A stretch of 64,000 nt of DNA, taken from assembly GCF_016458305.1 (NCBI RefSeq), contig NZ_JAEMHL010000002.1, positions 310,001-374,000 of the forward strand, in the 5' to 3' direction. This document shows, one piece after another, positions 1-9,348 of the stretch. Positions within the stretch are counted from its first letter, which is position 1, and the number at the start of each line of letters is the position of its first letter. Origin of the DNA: Geomonas anaerohicana (GTDB taxonomy: Bacteria; Desulfobacterota; Desulfuromonadia; Geobacterales; Geobacteraceae). Under the pieces are notes generated by a model. It did no database searches, had not been told where the DNA came from, and worked only from the letters and a program-made list of their open reading frames with translations. The translations under genes and the position numbers were made by a program.

Positions 1-731
1 ATGGCGAAGATGACGTAGGCCTGGCAGAAGGCGGCGAAGGCGGGCCAGGTGCCAAAGGGCGGAGTGACGATCTGCTCCGGGCCGATGGCGAGCTTCATCC
101 AGCTCGGGACGATCATCGCCATCCAGGCGATCCAGGTAAGGGCGGTACCCAGGGCAAGGGTCGCCCAGCTCTCGAAGGGCTTTTCACCCCTGCCGGCGAA
201 GGGCCACTTCTGGAACAGCGAGACCAGCGGGATCTGGGCCACGATCACGGCCAGCGCATAGAAGTTTGAGGCTTCCCATGCCTCGACGGCCAGGTGCACT
301 TCCTGTGCGGATCCCGGGGTGAACATGATGGCGAAACTGAATGGTTTCCACCAGATCCCGAGAAAGCCGATCAGGGCGGTGAAGCCGGCCACTCCCGCGC
401 TCCAGGCCACCAGGGTGTAGCCGATCCCGGTCCAGGGCTGCCGCGTGGTGAGGGCGCTCTTGCCGTGATTTCCCATGACCAGGGTAAGCCAGATCCAGGT
501 GTTGATCACCATCCAGAAGAAGGTGCCCCGAGCAACGGCGCCGATCAGGTTGCCGGCGGTTTTGGGGTCGGCGGCGGCGAGCCCCTCCGCGGCGAGATCC
601 AGGTAAAGAGCCTTGATCGTGAGGGACCAGGCGGGCCAGATCAGCATGGCCACGGTAAAACTGAGCGCGAGGGCGGCGGCGCCGGTCCCGAGCTGGCTTT
701 TGAACAGCCTCTTTGTCGTGTACTGCTCCAT
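1..731 (-). CDS. Multi-pass inner-membrane protein (partial, runs off the window)
   Basis: The gene starts at an ATG at 731 behind a good ribosome binding site (AAAAGGAGAAT) and is open to base 1, so the C-terminus is missing. The 243 visible residues begin MEQYTTKRLFKSQLG and hold five complete hydrophobic segments plus the start of a sixth (roughly residues 13-37, 62-87, 102-128, 153-175, 192-216 and 228 onward), with many Trp residues in the membrane stretches. It lies 25 bases after the porin gene and is the third gene of the bamY unit, so a role in uptake or membrane handling of an aromatic acid is a reasonable inference. I do not recognise the family. It does not look like an MFS benzoate permease. 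Its reality is well supported by start, reading frame and topology; its function is open. Confidence 0.8.
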   Translation of the reverse strand, partial: MEQYTTKRLFKSQLGTGAAALALSFTVAMLIWPAWSLTIKALYLDLAAEGLAAADPKTAGNLIGAVARGTFFWMVINTWIWLTLVMGNHGKSALTTRQPWTGIGYTLVAWSAGVAGFTALIGFLGIWWKPFSFAIMFTPGSAQEVHLAVEAWEASNFYALAVIVAQIPLVSLFQKWPFAGRGEKPFESWATLALGTALTWIAWMAMIVPSWMKLAIGPEQIVTPPFGTWPAFAAFCQAYVIFA

Positions 732-756
732 GGGATTCTCCTTTTTAGGGCGTGAA

Positions 757-2082
757 TTAGAAGAAGTAGAAGGCGGAGAGGCGGTAGACGTTGGCCATTC
801 CGGTGTCGGAGCTCCCCGCCGTGTTGTTGCCGTAACGGGTGTCGAGGTGCTGGTATTCGGCGCCGAAGCGGATGGCGGCGTTGATGTCGTAGGATACGTT
901 GGCAAAGAGTTGCGAGCTCGACTTCTGGTAGTTGGCAATCCCGGCGTAGCTGTCGTTGTCGTAGGCGCTGCGCCTGCCGTAGCCGGCGGTGACGCCCAGG
1001 TCCTGGGTGGGATAGAAGATCCCCTGCCCGAACAAGCCGTACCCCTTGGCGGGTCTCTTGTCCCCGGCGGGGCCGGTGAGGGGCGTGGCGGTGGCGTAGT
1101 TGAAGGACATGTTGGCCGCCTGGTACGCCTGGGCCTCGAAGCTCGCCGTCTTGGCGCGGCTTTTGCCGTCCTTCGAGGGCAGTACCGGCACGAACAGGTA
1201 GCCGCCGTACCCCCAGGAGTCGAGGCTCCGGCTGTTGCCACCCACGTCCTCCCGGCCGTACAGGCCGAAGAAACCGGTCTGCAGCGGGTTCATGGAGAGC
1301 CCCCAGAAGCCCGGGGCGACGCCGAGACGTTTACTCACCAGCATGGCCTGCCCGGCGCCGTTCACCATCCCTCCCCAACTGTCAGTGGCGGTGCCGGTCT
1401 GCTGGTTGGAGTCCTGCACCGGGTTTTGCACGGAGAGGCTCAGCTTCAGGAGGTCCTGTTCGGAAAGCTTCACCTTCTGCGTGACCCTTATCTGCGCCAC
1501 GCGCGGCTGCTGCGGGTTGCCGGCGGTGGCCCCCAGGCCGAAGTCGAGGGTGGAGGCGGAGGCGACGCCGAAGTTGTCCCAGTACTGGCCGAACAGAAGC
1601 TGGGTGTTGTCCCAGTCCATGGTCCCGTAGGCGTGGCGCATCCTCAGGTTTCCGGATTCGTTGGTGCCGTTGGCGCCGTAGAAGTCGACCTCCACCAGCG
1701 CCGAGGTCTTGGCGCCCAGCACCGGCGGGCCCGCTACCTTGAACCACAGGCGCGACTGGCGCGCAGTGAAGATGGACTGGTCCTGCTGCCCTGCGGGCGA
1801 GCTCGATTTGGGAATGCCACCCTGCTGCAGGGTCGCCAGGGCGCCGTTGGAGCCGAGGTTCACCGAGTTGTGGACGTAGTCGAGCTTCACCATACCGCCG
1901 AAGCTCATGTTGAACTTGCTCAGCACCGGGGAGGCCATCTTTCCGTAGAAGCCGGGGGCCACCTCGCAGGAGGGGTTGAAGTCGCAGTTGTAGCCGGGTA
2001 CCGCCGCCGGGGCGAGTTCCTGCCCCAGTGCCGGGGCGGCCAGAAGCAGCATTGCAGGTAACAGAATTCTTTTCTGGAGCAC
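757..2082 (-). CDS. Outer-membrane porin, DcaP-like
   Basis: I place the start at GTG 2082 because AGGAGG lies five bases upstream and the protein then begins with a clear signal peptide (LQKRILLPAMLLLAAPALGQ). This gives 441 residues. Upstream in-frame codons run back into bamY and are unlikely to be used. The mature part is rich in alternating beta-strand sequence, has an ARQSRLWFKV segment followed by VEVDFYG and a FGQYWDNFG motif, and ends in aromatic residues (SAFYFF), as outer-membrane barrels do. The ARQSR and GQYW segments recall DcaP-type porins for dicarboxylic and aromatic acids; that assignment is from memory. It sits 29 bases downstream of the benzoate-CoA ligase, which supports a role in passage of benzoate across the outer membrane. 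Confidence 0.85.
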   Translation of the reverse strand: MLQKRILLPAMLLLAAPALGQELAPAAVPGYNCDFNPSCEVAPGFYGKMASPVLSKFNMSFGGMVKLDYVHNSVNLGSNGALATLQQGGIPKSSSPAGQQDQSIFTARQSRLWFKVAGPPVLGAKTSALVEVDFYGANGTNESGNLRMRHAYGTMDWDNTQLLFGQYWDNFGVASASTLDFGLGATAGNPQQPRVAQIRVTQKVKLSEQDLLKLSLSVQNPVQDSNQQTGTATDSWGGMVNGAGQAMLVSKRLGVAPGFWGLSMNPLQTGFFGLYGREDVGGNSRSLDSWGYGGYLFVPVLPSKDGKSRAKTASFEAQAYQAANMSFNYATATPLTGPAGDKRPAKGYGLFGQGIFYPTQDLGVTAGYGRRSAYDNDSYAGIANYQKSSSQLFANVSYDINAAIRFGAEYQHLDTRYGNNTAGSSDTGMANVYRLSAFYFF

Positions 2083-2111
2083 GTGGCCCTCCTTTTGGTT
2101 GGCAGCCGCTC

Positions 2112-3725
2112 TCAGGCGGCCTGTTGTTGCTGCAGCAGGTTGCGCAGCTCGAAGCGCTTGATCTTGCCGGTGGCGGTCTTCGGGAGCTCGTCCATGAAAC
2201 GGATCCAGCGTGGGTACTTGTAAAGGGCGAGGGACGACTTGACGAATTCCTTCAGTTCCGTCTCCACCTGTTCCGAGGGCTCCTTGGCCGGGCCCAGCAC
2301 CACGAAGGCCATCGGCTTCACCAGGTCGTCCTCGTCGCAGGCGCCGATGACGGCGCATTCAAGGACGTCGGGGTGCTCGATGAGGCACGCCTCCACCTCG
2401 TTGGGAGAGACCCAGATGCCCCCCACCTTCAGCATGTCGTCGGAGCGGCCGGCGCAGAAGAAGTACCCCTGATGGTCGCAGTAATACTTGTCGCCGGTGT
2501 TCAGCCACTGCCCCATCATGGTCTCGCTGGTCTTGCCGTGCTTGTTCCAGTAATAGGCCGCGGCGCTGTCCCCCTTGACCAGCAGGGTCCCGATCTCGCC
2601 GGGGGAGACGTCGTGCATGCTCTCATCGACGATGCGCGCCTCGTAACCCGGAACCACCTTCCCGGAGCTTCCCGGGGTGATCTCGCCGGGGCGGTTGGAG
2701 ACGAAGATGTGCGCCATTTCGGTCGAGCCGATGCCGTCCAGGATGTCGAGTTGGAAACGGGCCTTCCAGCGGTGCAGGTAGGCGGGGGGGAGCGCCTCTC
2801 CGGCTGAGACGCAAAGGCGTACGCCCGGCATGGTCCCTTCCTGTTCCAGCATCTGCCCGTACAGGGTGGGGACCCCGAAGAAGAGGGTGGGGCGGTGCCG
2901 GCGCACCGTGGCATAAACCTGTTCAGGAGTCGGCCTCTGGGGGAGGTAGACGGCGGTGGCGCCGACGTGGAACGGGAAGTAGATGCCGTTGCCGAGCCCG
3001 TAGGCGAAGAAGAGTTTGGCGGCCGAGAAGAAGACGTCGTCCTCCCTGATGTCGAGGACCTTTATCCCGTAGGTGCTGGCGGCGTACACCATGTCGTGCT
3101 GCAGGTGTACCGTCCCCTTCGGGGAACCCGTCGACCCGGAACTGTAGAGCCAGAAGCAGGCGTCGTCGCGGCACGTGGGAGCGGTGTCGAGCCGGTCGGA
3201 ATGGGCTGCCAGGAGCTCGTCGAAGTCGAGGTCCGCCGGGCGCAGCGTCTGGACGGCAGAGCTGGCAGCGTGCGGGGTGTGCTGCCCCCCGCCTTGGCGC
3301 TGGCCGACCACGATGACGTGCTCGAGGAAGGGGAGGCTGCCGCGGATCGGTTCGATCTGTTCCAGAAGGGGCGCATCCACCACCAACACGCGGCTCCTCG
3401 AATCGTTCAGGTAGAACTGGAAATCCTGTGTGCGGTTCATGGTGTTCAGGCAGACCGGGACCGCCCCCGCCTTGATGGCCCCGAAGAAGGCCTGCGGGTA
3501 CACCTCGGTGTCGAGAAGCAGGAGGGAAACGCGCTCTTCCATACGGACCCCGAGTGACTTGAGGGCGTTGCCGAACCGGTTCATCCCGGCCTGAATGTCG
3601 GCGTAGGTGAAGGAGCGGTCCTCGCAGAGTACGGCCACTTTTTCCCCTCTACCTTCGCGCACGTTGCGGTCGACGAAATGATCGGCGGCGTTGAAAGCAT
3701 CCGGCAGGTTCAGACTGTACGGCAT
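2112..3725 (-). CDS. bamY: Benzoate-CoA ligase
   Basis: ATP-dependent ligase that activates benzoate to benzoyl-CoA, the entry step of the pathway. The protein is 537 residues from the ATG at 3725, which has AAAAGGAGG upstream. It is an adenylate-forming (ANL) enzyme: the phosphate loop YSSGSTGSPKG is near residue 185, the A5-type motif GIGSTEMAHIF near 310, a TGD motif near 415, and the C-terminal catalytic lysine in TATGKIKR near 520. Length and the SSGSTG/IGSTE pattern fit the benzoate-CoA ligase family closely. It heads a minus-strand unit with a porin and a membrane protein and has a sigma-54 promoter just upstream, in line with sigma-54 control of bamY reported in Geobacter metallireducens. 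A related substituted benzoate could also be a substrate. Confidence 0.93.
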   Translation of the reverse strand: MPYSLNLPDAFNAADHFVDRNVREGRGEKVAVLCEDRSFTYADIQAGMNRFGNALKSLGVRMEERVSLLLLDTEVYPQAFFGAIKAGAVPVCLNTMNRTQDFQFYLNDSRSRVLVVDAPLLEQIEPIRGSLPFLEHVIVVGQRQGGGQHTPHAASSAVQTLRPADLDFDELLAAHSDRLDTAPTCRDDACFWLYSSGSTGSPKGTVHLQHDMVYAASTYGIKVLDIREDDVFFSAAKLFFAYGLGNGIYFPFHVGATAVYLPQRPTPEQVYATVRRHRPTLFFGVPTLYGQMLEQEGTMPGVRLCVSAGEALPPAYLHRWKARFQLDILDGIGSTEMAHIFVSNRPGEITPGSSGKVVPGYEARIVDESMHDVSPGEIGTLLVKGDSAAAYYWNKHGKTSETMMGQWLNTGDKYYCDHQGYFFCAGRSDDMLKVGGIWVSPNEVEACLIEHPDVLECAVIGACDEDDLVKPMAFVVLGPAKEPSEQVETELKEFVKSSLALYKYPRWIRFMDELPKTATGKIKRFELRNLLQQQQAA

Positions 3726-3772
3726 GGTGGCCTCCTTTTGGTGCGGGTGTGATTTTTGTAAAATGATGTTTT

Positions 3773-3786
3773 GCAGTAGGTGGGCC
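3773..3786 (-). promoter_or_regulatory. Sigma-54 promoter of the bamY unit
   Basis: Read on the minus strand, TTGGCCCACCTACTGCAA holds the -24 GG and -12 GC pairs separated by exactly ten bases, with TGGC and TGCA matching the consensus. It lies about 48 bases before the bamY ATG. The window also encodes a sigma-54 activator (13478-15265). Confidence 0.75.
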
Positions 3787-3946
3787 AACTGGTCGTAGCG
3801 ATTTGTTAAAACTTATATCGCTTTGAAAGATATGGATAATTTGTGATTGGTGCTGGACTAACGCCGTTAATTTTTAATGTAAGGCGCGGCTGCCGTGTAA
3901 CGAACTGAGGGGTGGTTGTAAAGGTTTGAAGGGGAAGGAGGGGCGC

Positions 3947-5803
3947 ATGGAGGCACGACTCATGGAGCAGTACCGGCACAAGCTGACCACGGCCGACGAG
4001 GCGGTGCGGCATATCCAGTCCGGGTGGCGCATCTTTCTGGGGTCCGGCTGCGCGGTGCCGCAGACGCTTCTGGCCGCGCTGGTGAAACACGCCGGTTCTT
4101 TTCACGACCTGGAGCTGATCCAGCTCCTCGCCTTCGGCACCGCCGACTACTTCACCAAGCATCATGCAGGGCACCTGCGGCACAACTCATTCTTCATCAG
4201 CAGCCAGATCCGTGAGGCGGTCTGTGACGGCCGCGCCGACTACACGCCGATATTTTTGAGCGAAATCCCGGAGCTGATCCGCTCGGGGCAGCGGGGGAAC
4301 CAGGTCGCCCTGCTGCAGCTGTCTCCCCCGGACCGTCACGGCTACTGCAGCATGGGGATCAACGTGGACATTCAGCGTGCCGCCCTGGACCGGGCCAAGC
4401 TGGTCATCGCCGAGATCAACCCGCGCATGCCGCGCACCTTCGGCGACAGCGCCGTTCATCTCGACAGCATCGATCTCATCGTGGAGTCCGACGTCCCCAT
4501 CCTCGTCTCCGAGCCCAAGGAACCCGACGAGGTGGAACTGCAGATCGGCTACCACATCTCGAGGCTCGTGGAAAACGGCAGCTGCCTGCAGATCGGCATC
4601 GGCGCCATCCCCGGTACCGTCCTCAAGTTCATCGCCGACAAGCGCGACCTGGGCATCCACACCGAGATGTTCAGCGAACAGCTTTTGCCGCTCATCGAGC
4701 AGGGGACCATCACCAACCGCCTGAAGAAGGTCCATCCCGGCAAGAGCGTGGCGAGCTTCGTGATCGGCAGCCACGCCCTCTACGACTTTGTGGACGGCAA
4801 CCCCGGGGTCGAGTTTCATCCCTCCGACTACGTCAACGACCCTCGTGTGATCAGCGCCAACGACCGCGTGGTCGCCATCAACTCGGCCCTGCAGGTAGAC
4901 CTCACCGGGCAGATCTGCGCGGACAGCATCGGCTACAAGTTCTACAGCGGCATCGGCGGGCAGGTCGATTTCACCCGTGGCGCAGCCATGAGCCGCGGCG
5001 GCAAACCGGTGATCGCGATCCGGAGCCGGGGGAGGGACAACGGCGCGAGCCGCATCGTGCCGCGCATCGACGACGGCACCGGGGTGGTGACCAGCCGTGG
5101 CGACGCCCACTACGTCGTGTCCGAGTACGGCATCGCCTACCTGCACGGCAAGACGATACGGGAGCGGGCCCTTGCCCTCATCTCCATCGCTCACCCCGAC
5201 TATCGGCGTGAGCTGCTGGAATTCGTCAAGAACAAGCACTACGTCTACGAGGACGAACAGGTGTGGCAGCAGGCGCTGGACCGTTACCCGAGGGAGTGCG
5301 AAGAGACCCGGAGCTTCGCGGGAAGGGAGCTGCAGTTGCGCCCGCTCAAGGCCGTCGATGAGCGCCTGCTGCAGGAGTTCTTCTACAGCCTCGACCCCGA
5401 GAGCGTGTACAACCGGTTCTTCGGCAGCAAGGTGCAGATGGCGCACCGTGAGGCGGCGAAGCTCGTATGCATCGACTACGACAGCCGCATGGCGCTGGCG
5501 GTGTTCGACCGCCAAGAGGGGATCGAGAGAATGGTGGCCGTCGCGCGCTACGCGGTGAATCCGCGCACAGCCATGGCTGAAACGGCCGTAGTCGTGCACG
5601 AGGATTATCGCCGCCTTGGGATCACCCGCCATCTCATGCGCCGGCTCGAGTTGTACGCAAGATCGCGCGGCGTTGAGGGGTTCCAGGCCGAGATACTGCC
5701 GAACAACGAGGCGATGCTCCGCTACCACCGCGAGCTCGGGCACTCGCTCGTCTTCTCCCAGGAAAGCGGCTACTTCCACATGGAATACCGTTTCGAAGGG
5801 TGA
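3947..5803 (+). CDS. Acetyl-CoA hydrolase/CoA-transferase fused to a GNAT acetyltransferase domain
   Basis: The ATG at 3947 has AAGGAGG six bases upstream; a TTG further up (3926) lies before that site. The product is 618 residues. Residues about 10-430 form a class I CoA-transferase of the 4-hydroxybutyrate/acetyl-CoA hydrolase type, with the oxyanion motif GIGGQVDFTRGA near 343 and a C-terminal VVSEYGIAYLHGK motif. Residues about 455-618 form a GNAT fold with the acetyl-CoA-binding stretch VVHEDYRRLGITRHLM. The transferase could move CoA between benzoate, succinate and acetate; a succinyl-CoA:benzoate CoA-transferase has been described in G. metallireducens, but I cannot tell whether this is that enzyme. 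The GNAT part may modify the transferase or another enzyme of the pathway. It is transcribed divergently from bamY. Confidence 0.88.
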   Translation: MEARLMEQYRHKLTTADEAVRHIQSGWRIFLGSGCAVPQTLLAALVKHAGSFHDLELIQLLAFGTADYFTKHHAGHLRHNSFFISSQIREAVCDGRADYTPIFLSEIPELIRSGQRGNQVALLQLSPPDRHGYCSMGINVDIQRAALDRAKLVIAEINPRMPRTFGDSAVHLDSIDLIVESDVPILVSEPKEPDEVELQIGYHISRLVENGSCLQIGIGAIPGTVLKFIADKRDLGIHTEMFSEQLLPLIEQGTITNRLKKVHPGKSVASFVIGSHALYDFVDGNPGVEFHPSDYVNDPRVISANDRVVAINSALQVDLTGQICADSIGYKFYSGIGGQVDFTRGAAMSRGGKPVIAIRSRGRDNGASRIVPRIDDGTGVVTSRGDAHYVVSEYGIAYLHGKTIRERALALISIAHPDYRRELLEFVKNKHYVYEDEQVWQQALDRYPRECEETRSFAGRELQLRPLKAVDERLLQEFFYSLDPESVYNRFFGSKVQMAHREAAKLVCIDYDSRMALAVFDRQEGIERMVAVARYAVNPRTAMAETAVVVHEDYRRLGITRHLMRRLELYARSRGVEGFQAEILPNNEAMLRYHRELGHSLVFSQESGYFHMEYRFEG

Positions 5804-6010
5804 GGGTGGAAGTCCTCAAAAAACAGCTGTCCGCTCTTCTCGTCCCTCCAATCGCTGCCTCATACCCTCAGTAGATCAATAATTTAACCTGATTAGCCCC
5901 CGACCCCGCCTGCAGTGGTGTTTTGTCGGTGAGAAAGAGCCCTCCCCTCCGGAGGGCGGGGACGCTTGAGCAACTTTCTCAGAAACGATGATCTACCGCC
6001 AAGATGCCCG

Positions 6011-6124
6011 TCCCCCTCTCCCTCCGGGAGAGGGCTGGGGTGAGGGCGCTGCAATAGGCGATGATCCCGCTTCGTGGCACCTCCCTCACCCGCCCTTCGG
6101 GCACCCTCTCCCAGAGGGAGAGGG
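6011..6124. repeat. REP-like palindromic repeat, family B copy 1
   Basis: Two GC-rich inverted halves, CCCTCTCCCTCCGGGAGAGGG and a CACCCTCTCCCAGAGGGAG type half, flank a short spacer containing GCAATAGGC and CTTCGTGGC. Similar units occur at 9135, 31170 and 36780. The remaining gap 5804-6210 shows no gene; a degenerate smaller palindrome lies near 5941-5960. Confidence 0.8.
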
Positions 6125-6211
6125 CATTAGCGGAAGATTGTCGCTACTCAGTAATTTAATGCCACCGCCCCTGCCGGCGCCGGTATCGGAAAAATATTTG
6201 CAGAAATCGGC

Positions 6212-6244
6212 TTGACACCTAAATTGGTATTGTGGTACCTATTT
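6212..6244 (+). promoter_or_regulatory. Promoter with BgeR-type operator upstream of bamQ
   Basis: A -35 TTGACA (6212-6217) is followed after 18 bases by a -10-like TACCTA. The spacer and -10 overlap an imperfect 24-base palindrome at 6221-6244 whose core is GGTATTGTGGTACC (6226-6239). The same core lies in the same place relative to the promoter at four other sites in the window. Occupancy would block RNA polymerase, as expected for a repressor. Confidence 0.75.
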
Positions 6245-6308
6245 ACACAAAACAAAGTTTTGCTGATCCGTATACCACCGGACAGCCACTACTGAAAGAG
6301 GAGGTTTT

Positions 6309-7394
6309 ATGTCCAAGCAAGCGTATCGCTGGTCTATGATGGCCGTTGGTGAACCTATGGCGAAGAGCGAATTCACCCCGACCCCGGGAGCCGGTGAGGT
6401 CGTGGTCGAGGTTGCCGGCTGCGGCGTCTGCCACACCGACCTCGGCTTTTACTACAGCGGAGTCCGTTTCAACCATCCCGCGCCGCTCACGCTGGGGCAC
6501 GAAATCTCCGGCCGCGTCGTGGCTACCGGTGCCGGCGCCGGCAACTGGATGGGCAAGGCGGTCCTCATCCCGGCGGTCATGCCCTGCGGCGAGTGCGACC
6601 TCTGCCTCTCCAGCCACGGCACCATCTGCCGCGCGCAGCAGATGCCGGGCAACGACATCCACGGCGGCTTCGCTTCGCACATCGTGGTCCCGGCCAAGAC
6701 CCTCTGCCCGGTGGACGAGAAGCGTCTCGCCGCCTCCGGTCTCACCCTCGCCGACATCTCCGTCGTCGCCGACGCGGTGACCACGCCGTACCAGGCGGCG
6801 GTCCAGGCCGAGGTGCAGCCGGGGGATGTCGCCATCGTCATCGGCGTCGGCGGGGTAGGCGGCTACGCGGTCCAGGTGGCCAACGCGCTCGGCGCGACGG
6901 TGATCGCCATCGACGTCGACCAGGTGAAGCTGGACAACATGGCGCAGCACGGCGCCGCGCTCACCCTCAATTCCCGCGAGATCGCCGGCAAGGAGCTCAA
7001 GAAGGCCATCAACGCCTTCGTCAAGGAGAAGGGGCTCAAGGAGACCTGCTGGAAGATCTTCGAGTGCTCCGGGAGCGCACCCGGGCAGGACACCGCCTTT
7101 GGTCTGCTCACCTACGGCGCCACCCTCTCCGTTGTCGGCTTCACCATGGACAAGATCGAGCTGCGCCTCTCCAACCTGATGGCCTTCCATGCCCGGGCCC
7201 TTGGCAACTGGGGCTGTCTCACGGAGCTCTACCCGGCCGCGCTCGACCTGGTCCTCGACGGCAAGGTCAACCTGGTCCCCTTCATCGAGAAGCATCCGCT
7301 GGACAACATCAACGAGGTCTTCGCCTCCGCGCACGCGCACAAGCTCACCAGGCGCGCCATCCTGGTCCCCGGCGCGCAGGGAGGTGTGCAATGA
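6309..7394 (+). CDS. bamQ: 6-hydroxycyclohex-1-ene-1-carbonyl-CoA dehydrogenase
   Basis: NAD-dependent alcohol dehydrogenase (361 residues) that oxidises 6-hydroxycyclohex-1-ene-1-carbonyl-CoA to the 6-oxo compound before ring opening by BamA. It is a zinc-dependent medium-chain dehydrogenase: catalytic-zinc motifs GCGVCHTD near residue 37 and GHE near 63, four structural-zinc cysteines in [16 protein letters not shown] near 92-107, and a Rossmann GVGGVGG near 178. Close resemblance to Had of Thauera and BamQ of Geobacter is my recognition from sequence. The start follows AGAGGAGGTTTT. Its stop overlaps the ATG of bamR by four bases (ATGA), so the two are co-translated. It lies directly behind a BgeR-type operator. 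Confidence 0.92.
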   Translation: MSKQAYRWSMMAVGEPMAKSEFTPTPGAGEVVVEVAGCGVCHTDLGFYYSGVRFNHPAPLTLGHEISGRVVATGAGAGNWMGKAVLIPAVMPCGECDLCLSSHGTICRAQQMPGNDIHGGFASHIVVPAKTLCPVDEKRLAASGLTLADISVVADAVTTPYQAAVQAEVQPGDVAIVIGVGGVGGYAVQVANALGATVIAIDVDQVKLDNMAQHGAALTLNSREIAGKELKKAINAFVKEKGLKETCWKIFECSGSAPGQDTAFGLLTYGATLSVVGFTMDKIELRLSNLMAFHARALGNWGCLTELYPAALDLVLDGKVNLVPFIEKHPLDNINEVFASAHAHKLTRRAILVPGAQGGVQ

Positions 7395-8200
7395 GCCAGG
7401 CCGCCGCAGCCGCACAGACCATGACGGCGCCGGCCGAGTCCCCGCTCAAGGTGAGCCTCGAGCGCGACGGCCGGCTGTTGAAACTCACCCTGGCGCGTCC
7501 CAAGGCGAACATCGTCGATGCGGCCATGATCGCCGCCTTGCAAGCCGCCCTGGACGAGTACCTTGTCCGCCCGGAGCTGAGGGGCGTCCTGCTGACCGCT
7601 GAGGGGCCGCATTTCAGCTTCGGCGCCAGCGTCGACGAGCACATGCCCGACTCCTGCGCCCAGATGCTCAAATCGCTGCACGCACTGGTGCTGAAGCTCG
7701 TGGAGAGCCCGGTGCCCGTCCTGGTGGCGGTGCGCGGGCAGTGCCTGGGTGGGGGGCTCGAGGTCGTCGCGGCCGGGAACTTCATCTTCGCCGCTCCCAA
7801 TGCGCAGCTCGGGCAGCCGGAGATAAAGCTTGCCGTCTTCGCCCCCGCGGCCTCCTGCCTCTTGCCGGAGCGGATCGGGCAGGCGCAGGCGGAGGACCTC
7901 CTGTTCTCCGGCCGCAGCGTGAGCGCGGAAGAGGCGCTGCTCATGGGGCTCGTGTCGGTGGTCGCGGAGGACCCGGACCAGGCCGCCTACGACTACTTCG
8001 ACAAGCACCTGGCTCCGGTGAGCGCGAGCACCCTGAGGTTCGCCGTCAAGGCCGCCCGCAGCCAGTTCGCGCAGCGGGTGCGGGCTAAGATCGAGTTTGT
8101 TGAGAAGCTTTACCTGGAAGAGATGATGAAGACGCACGATTCGGTCGAAGGCTTGATGGCCTTCGTAGAGAAACGCCAGCCGACCTGGCTCGACCGTTAG
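7391..8200 (+). CDS. bamR: Cyclohexa-1,5-diene-1-carbonyl-CoA hydratase
   Basis: Crotonase-fold hydratase (269 residues) that adds water to the dienoyl-CoA product of benzoyl-CoA reductase, giving the substrate of BamQ. The ATG overlaps the bamQ stop. Crotonase features are visible: an oxyanion-hole segment [10 protein letters not shown] near residue 77 and [13 protein letters not shown] near 115, followed by [13 protein letters not shown]. The early text has an Ala-rich lead (residues 2-14). Partnership with bamQ and the GASVDEH sequence favour the dienoyl-CoA hydratase over an ordinary enoyl-CoA hydratase. Confidence 0.92.
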   Translation: MSQAAAAAQTMTAPAESPLKVSLERDGRLLKLTLARPKANIVDAAMIAALQAALDEYLVRPELRGVLLTAEGPHFSFGASVDEHMPDSCAQMLKSLHALVLKLVESPVPVLVAVRGQCLGGGLEVVAAGNFIFAAPNAQLGQPEIKLAVFAPAASCLLPERIGQAQAEDLLFSGRSVSAEEALLMGLVSVVAEDPDQAAYDYFDKHLAPVSASTLRFAVKAARSQFAQRVRAKIEFVEKLYLEEMMKTHDSVEGLMAFVEKRQPTWLDR

Positions 8201-8220
8201 CCGTGCGCTAAGGAACTCCA

Positions 8221-8335
8221 CCCCCGCAAGGGGGACGGGGGATTGCCGTTCTCTCGGACAGGCGGCAATCCCCCGGAGTCCAAAATAGTACACAGACCTA
8301 AATCCCCCCTGTCCCCCCTTCGCAAAGGGGGGGAC
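8221..8335. repeat. Short GC-rich palindromes (family C)
   Basis: CCCCCGCAAGGGGG at 8221-8235 and a CCCCCTTCGCAAAGGGGG hairpin near 8315-8333 surround a sequence rich in GGGGGATTG/AATCCCCC halves. A related TTCGCAAAGGGGG unit occurs near 37055. The gap 8201-8411 contains no gene and separates the bamQR pair from the SDR gene. Confidence 0.7.
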
Positions 8336-8411
8336 GTGATGCCGTGCTTGGTCCCTTCGAGGGAACACGCCTGGCTGGGGAGTCCTATCCTACAGCTTTA
8401 TAGGGGGCGAC

Positions 8412-9125
8412 ATGAGCAGCTTTCTGAATTTCAAGGGACGGACCGCGGTGGTTACCGGAGGCGCGCGCGGACTTGGCCTTTCCATCACCCGCACGCTTTT
8501 GCAACACGGCGCCAAGGTGCACGTTTTCGATGTGGCCGAGGGTGAAGCGGGAGGGGACTACCAGTTCCACAAGGTCGACATCACGGACCCCGCCAGCGTC
8601 TCGGCCGCCGTGGCCGCCATCCCGGACCAGGTGACCCTTCTGGTCAACAACGCCGGCATCACCCGCGACCGCAGCGTCTTCAAGATGTCGGACGACGAGT
8701 GGCAGTCCGTGCTCGGGGTGAACCTGACCGGAGCCTTCAACGTAGTCAGGGCCTTCGCTCCGGGGATGAGGGACGCCGGCTACGGCCGCATCGTGAACAT
8801 CACCTCGATTAACGGCATCCGCGGCAAGTTCGGGCAGGCCAACTACTCGGCCTCCAAGGCGGGACTCATCGGGCTTACCAAGACGTTGGCGCGCGAGCTG
8901 GGGCCCAAGGGGGTGACTGTGAACGCGGTGGCGCCGGGCATGGTACTGACCGACATGGCGCTCGCCCTCCCCGCGGAGATCCTCGACAAGGCGAGGAACG
9001 AGTGCCTGCTGCCGGACCTCGCGAAGCCCGAGGACATCGCCAATGCTGTCGCCTTCCTCCTTTCGGACGCGGCCGGAAAGATCACCGGCGAGGTGATACG
9101 GGTGGATTCGGGGCAGTACATCTAA
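8412..9125 (+). CDS. Short-chain dehydrogenase/reductase, probable 3-hydroxyacyl-CoA dehydrogenase
   Basis: FabG-like SDR of 237 residues. The cofactor motif TGGARGLG starts near residue 14, NNAG lies near 76, the catalytic Ser in NITSING near 131, and YSASK near 147. Start ATG follows TAGGGGGCGAC. Between bamR and a thiolase, the likely substrate is a 3-hydroxyacyl-CoA of the lower pathway, such as 3-hydroxypimeloyl-CoA, rather than a fatty-acid-synthesis intermediate. That is inference from position; the fold itself is certain. FabG activity cannot be excluded from sequence alone. Confidence 0.85.
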   Translation: MSSFLNFKGRTAVVTGGARGLGLSITRTLLQHGAKVHVFDVAEGEAGGDYQFHKVDITDPASVSAAVAAIPDQVTLLVNNAGITRDRSVFKMSDDEWQSVLGVNLTGAFNVVRAFAPGMRDAGYGRIVNITSINGIRGKFGQANYSASKAGLIGLTKTLARELGPKGVTVNAVAPGMVLTDMALALPAEILDKARNECLLPDLAKPEDIANAVAFLLSDAAGKITGEVIRVDSGQYI

Positions 9126-9134
9126 ACGTCCGCC

Positions 9135-9249
9135 ACCCCTCTCCCCGTGGGAGAGGGGCAGGGGGGAGGGCGTCGCAAGGTAGCAGGATGTTGCTTTGGC
9201 CAGCGCCCTCACCCGCCCTTCGGGCACCCTCTCCCGGCGGGAGAGGGGA
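9135..9249. repeat. REP-like palindromic repeat, family B copy 2
   Basis: CCCCTCTCCCCGTGGGAGAGG and CACCCTCTCCCGGCGGGAGAG halves around a spacer. It fills most of the gap between the SDR and thiolase genes. Confidence 0.8.
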
Positions 9250-9348
9250 TGGACGCCGGTGGGGCGATGGGACTTGCGGACATAACTGGAATGAACGGAT
9301 TAAAAGCTGGCCCTGCCGGAGCGAACTCCAGCAGGCATGGAGGTTCAT

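Noticed and set aside
613-2061. Long plus-strand open frame of 482 codons
   Set aside because: It is antisense to the porin and membrane-protein genes; its product is a low-complexity Val/Gly/Ala/Arg string without domains, as GC-rich antisense frames give.
3806-4183. Minus-strand 125-codon frame between bamY and the CoA-transferase
   Set aside because: Overlaps the real plus-strand gene and the promoter region; no recognisable domain.
9337-9348. ATG start of the thiolase four codons upstream
   Set aside because: That ATG overlaps the GGAGG that serves the GTG at 9349, which also gives the usual family N-terminus.
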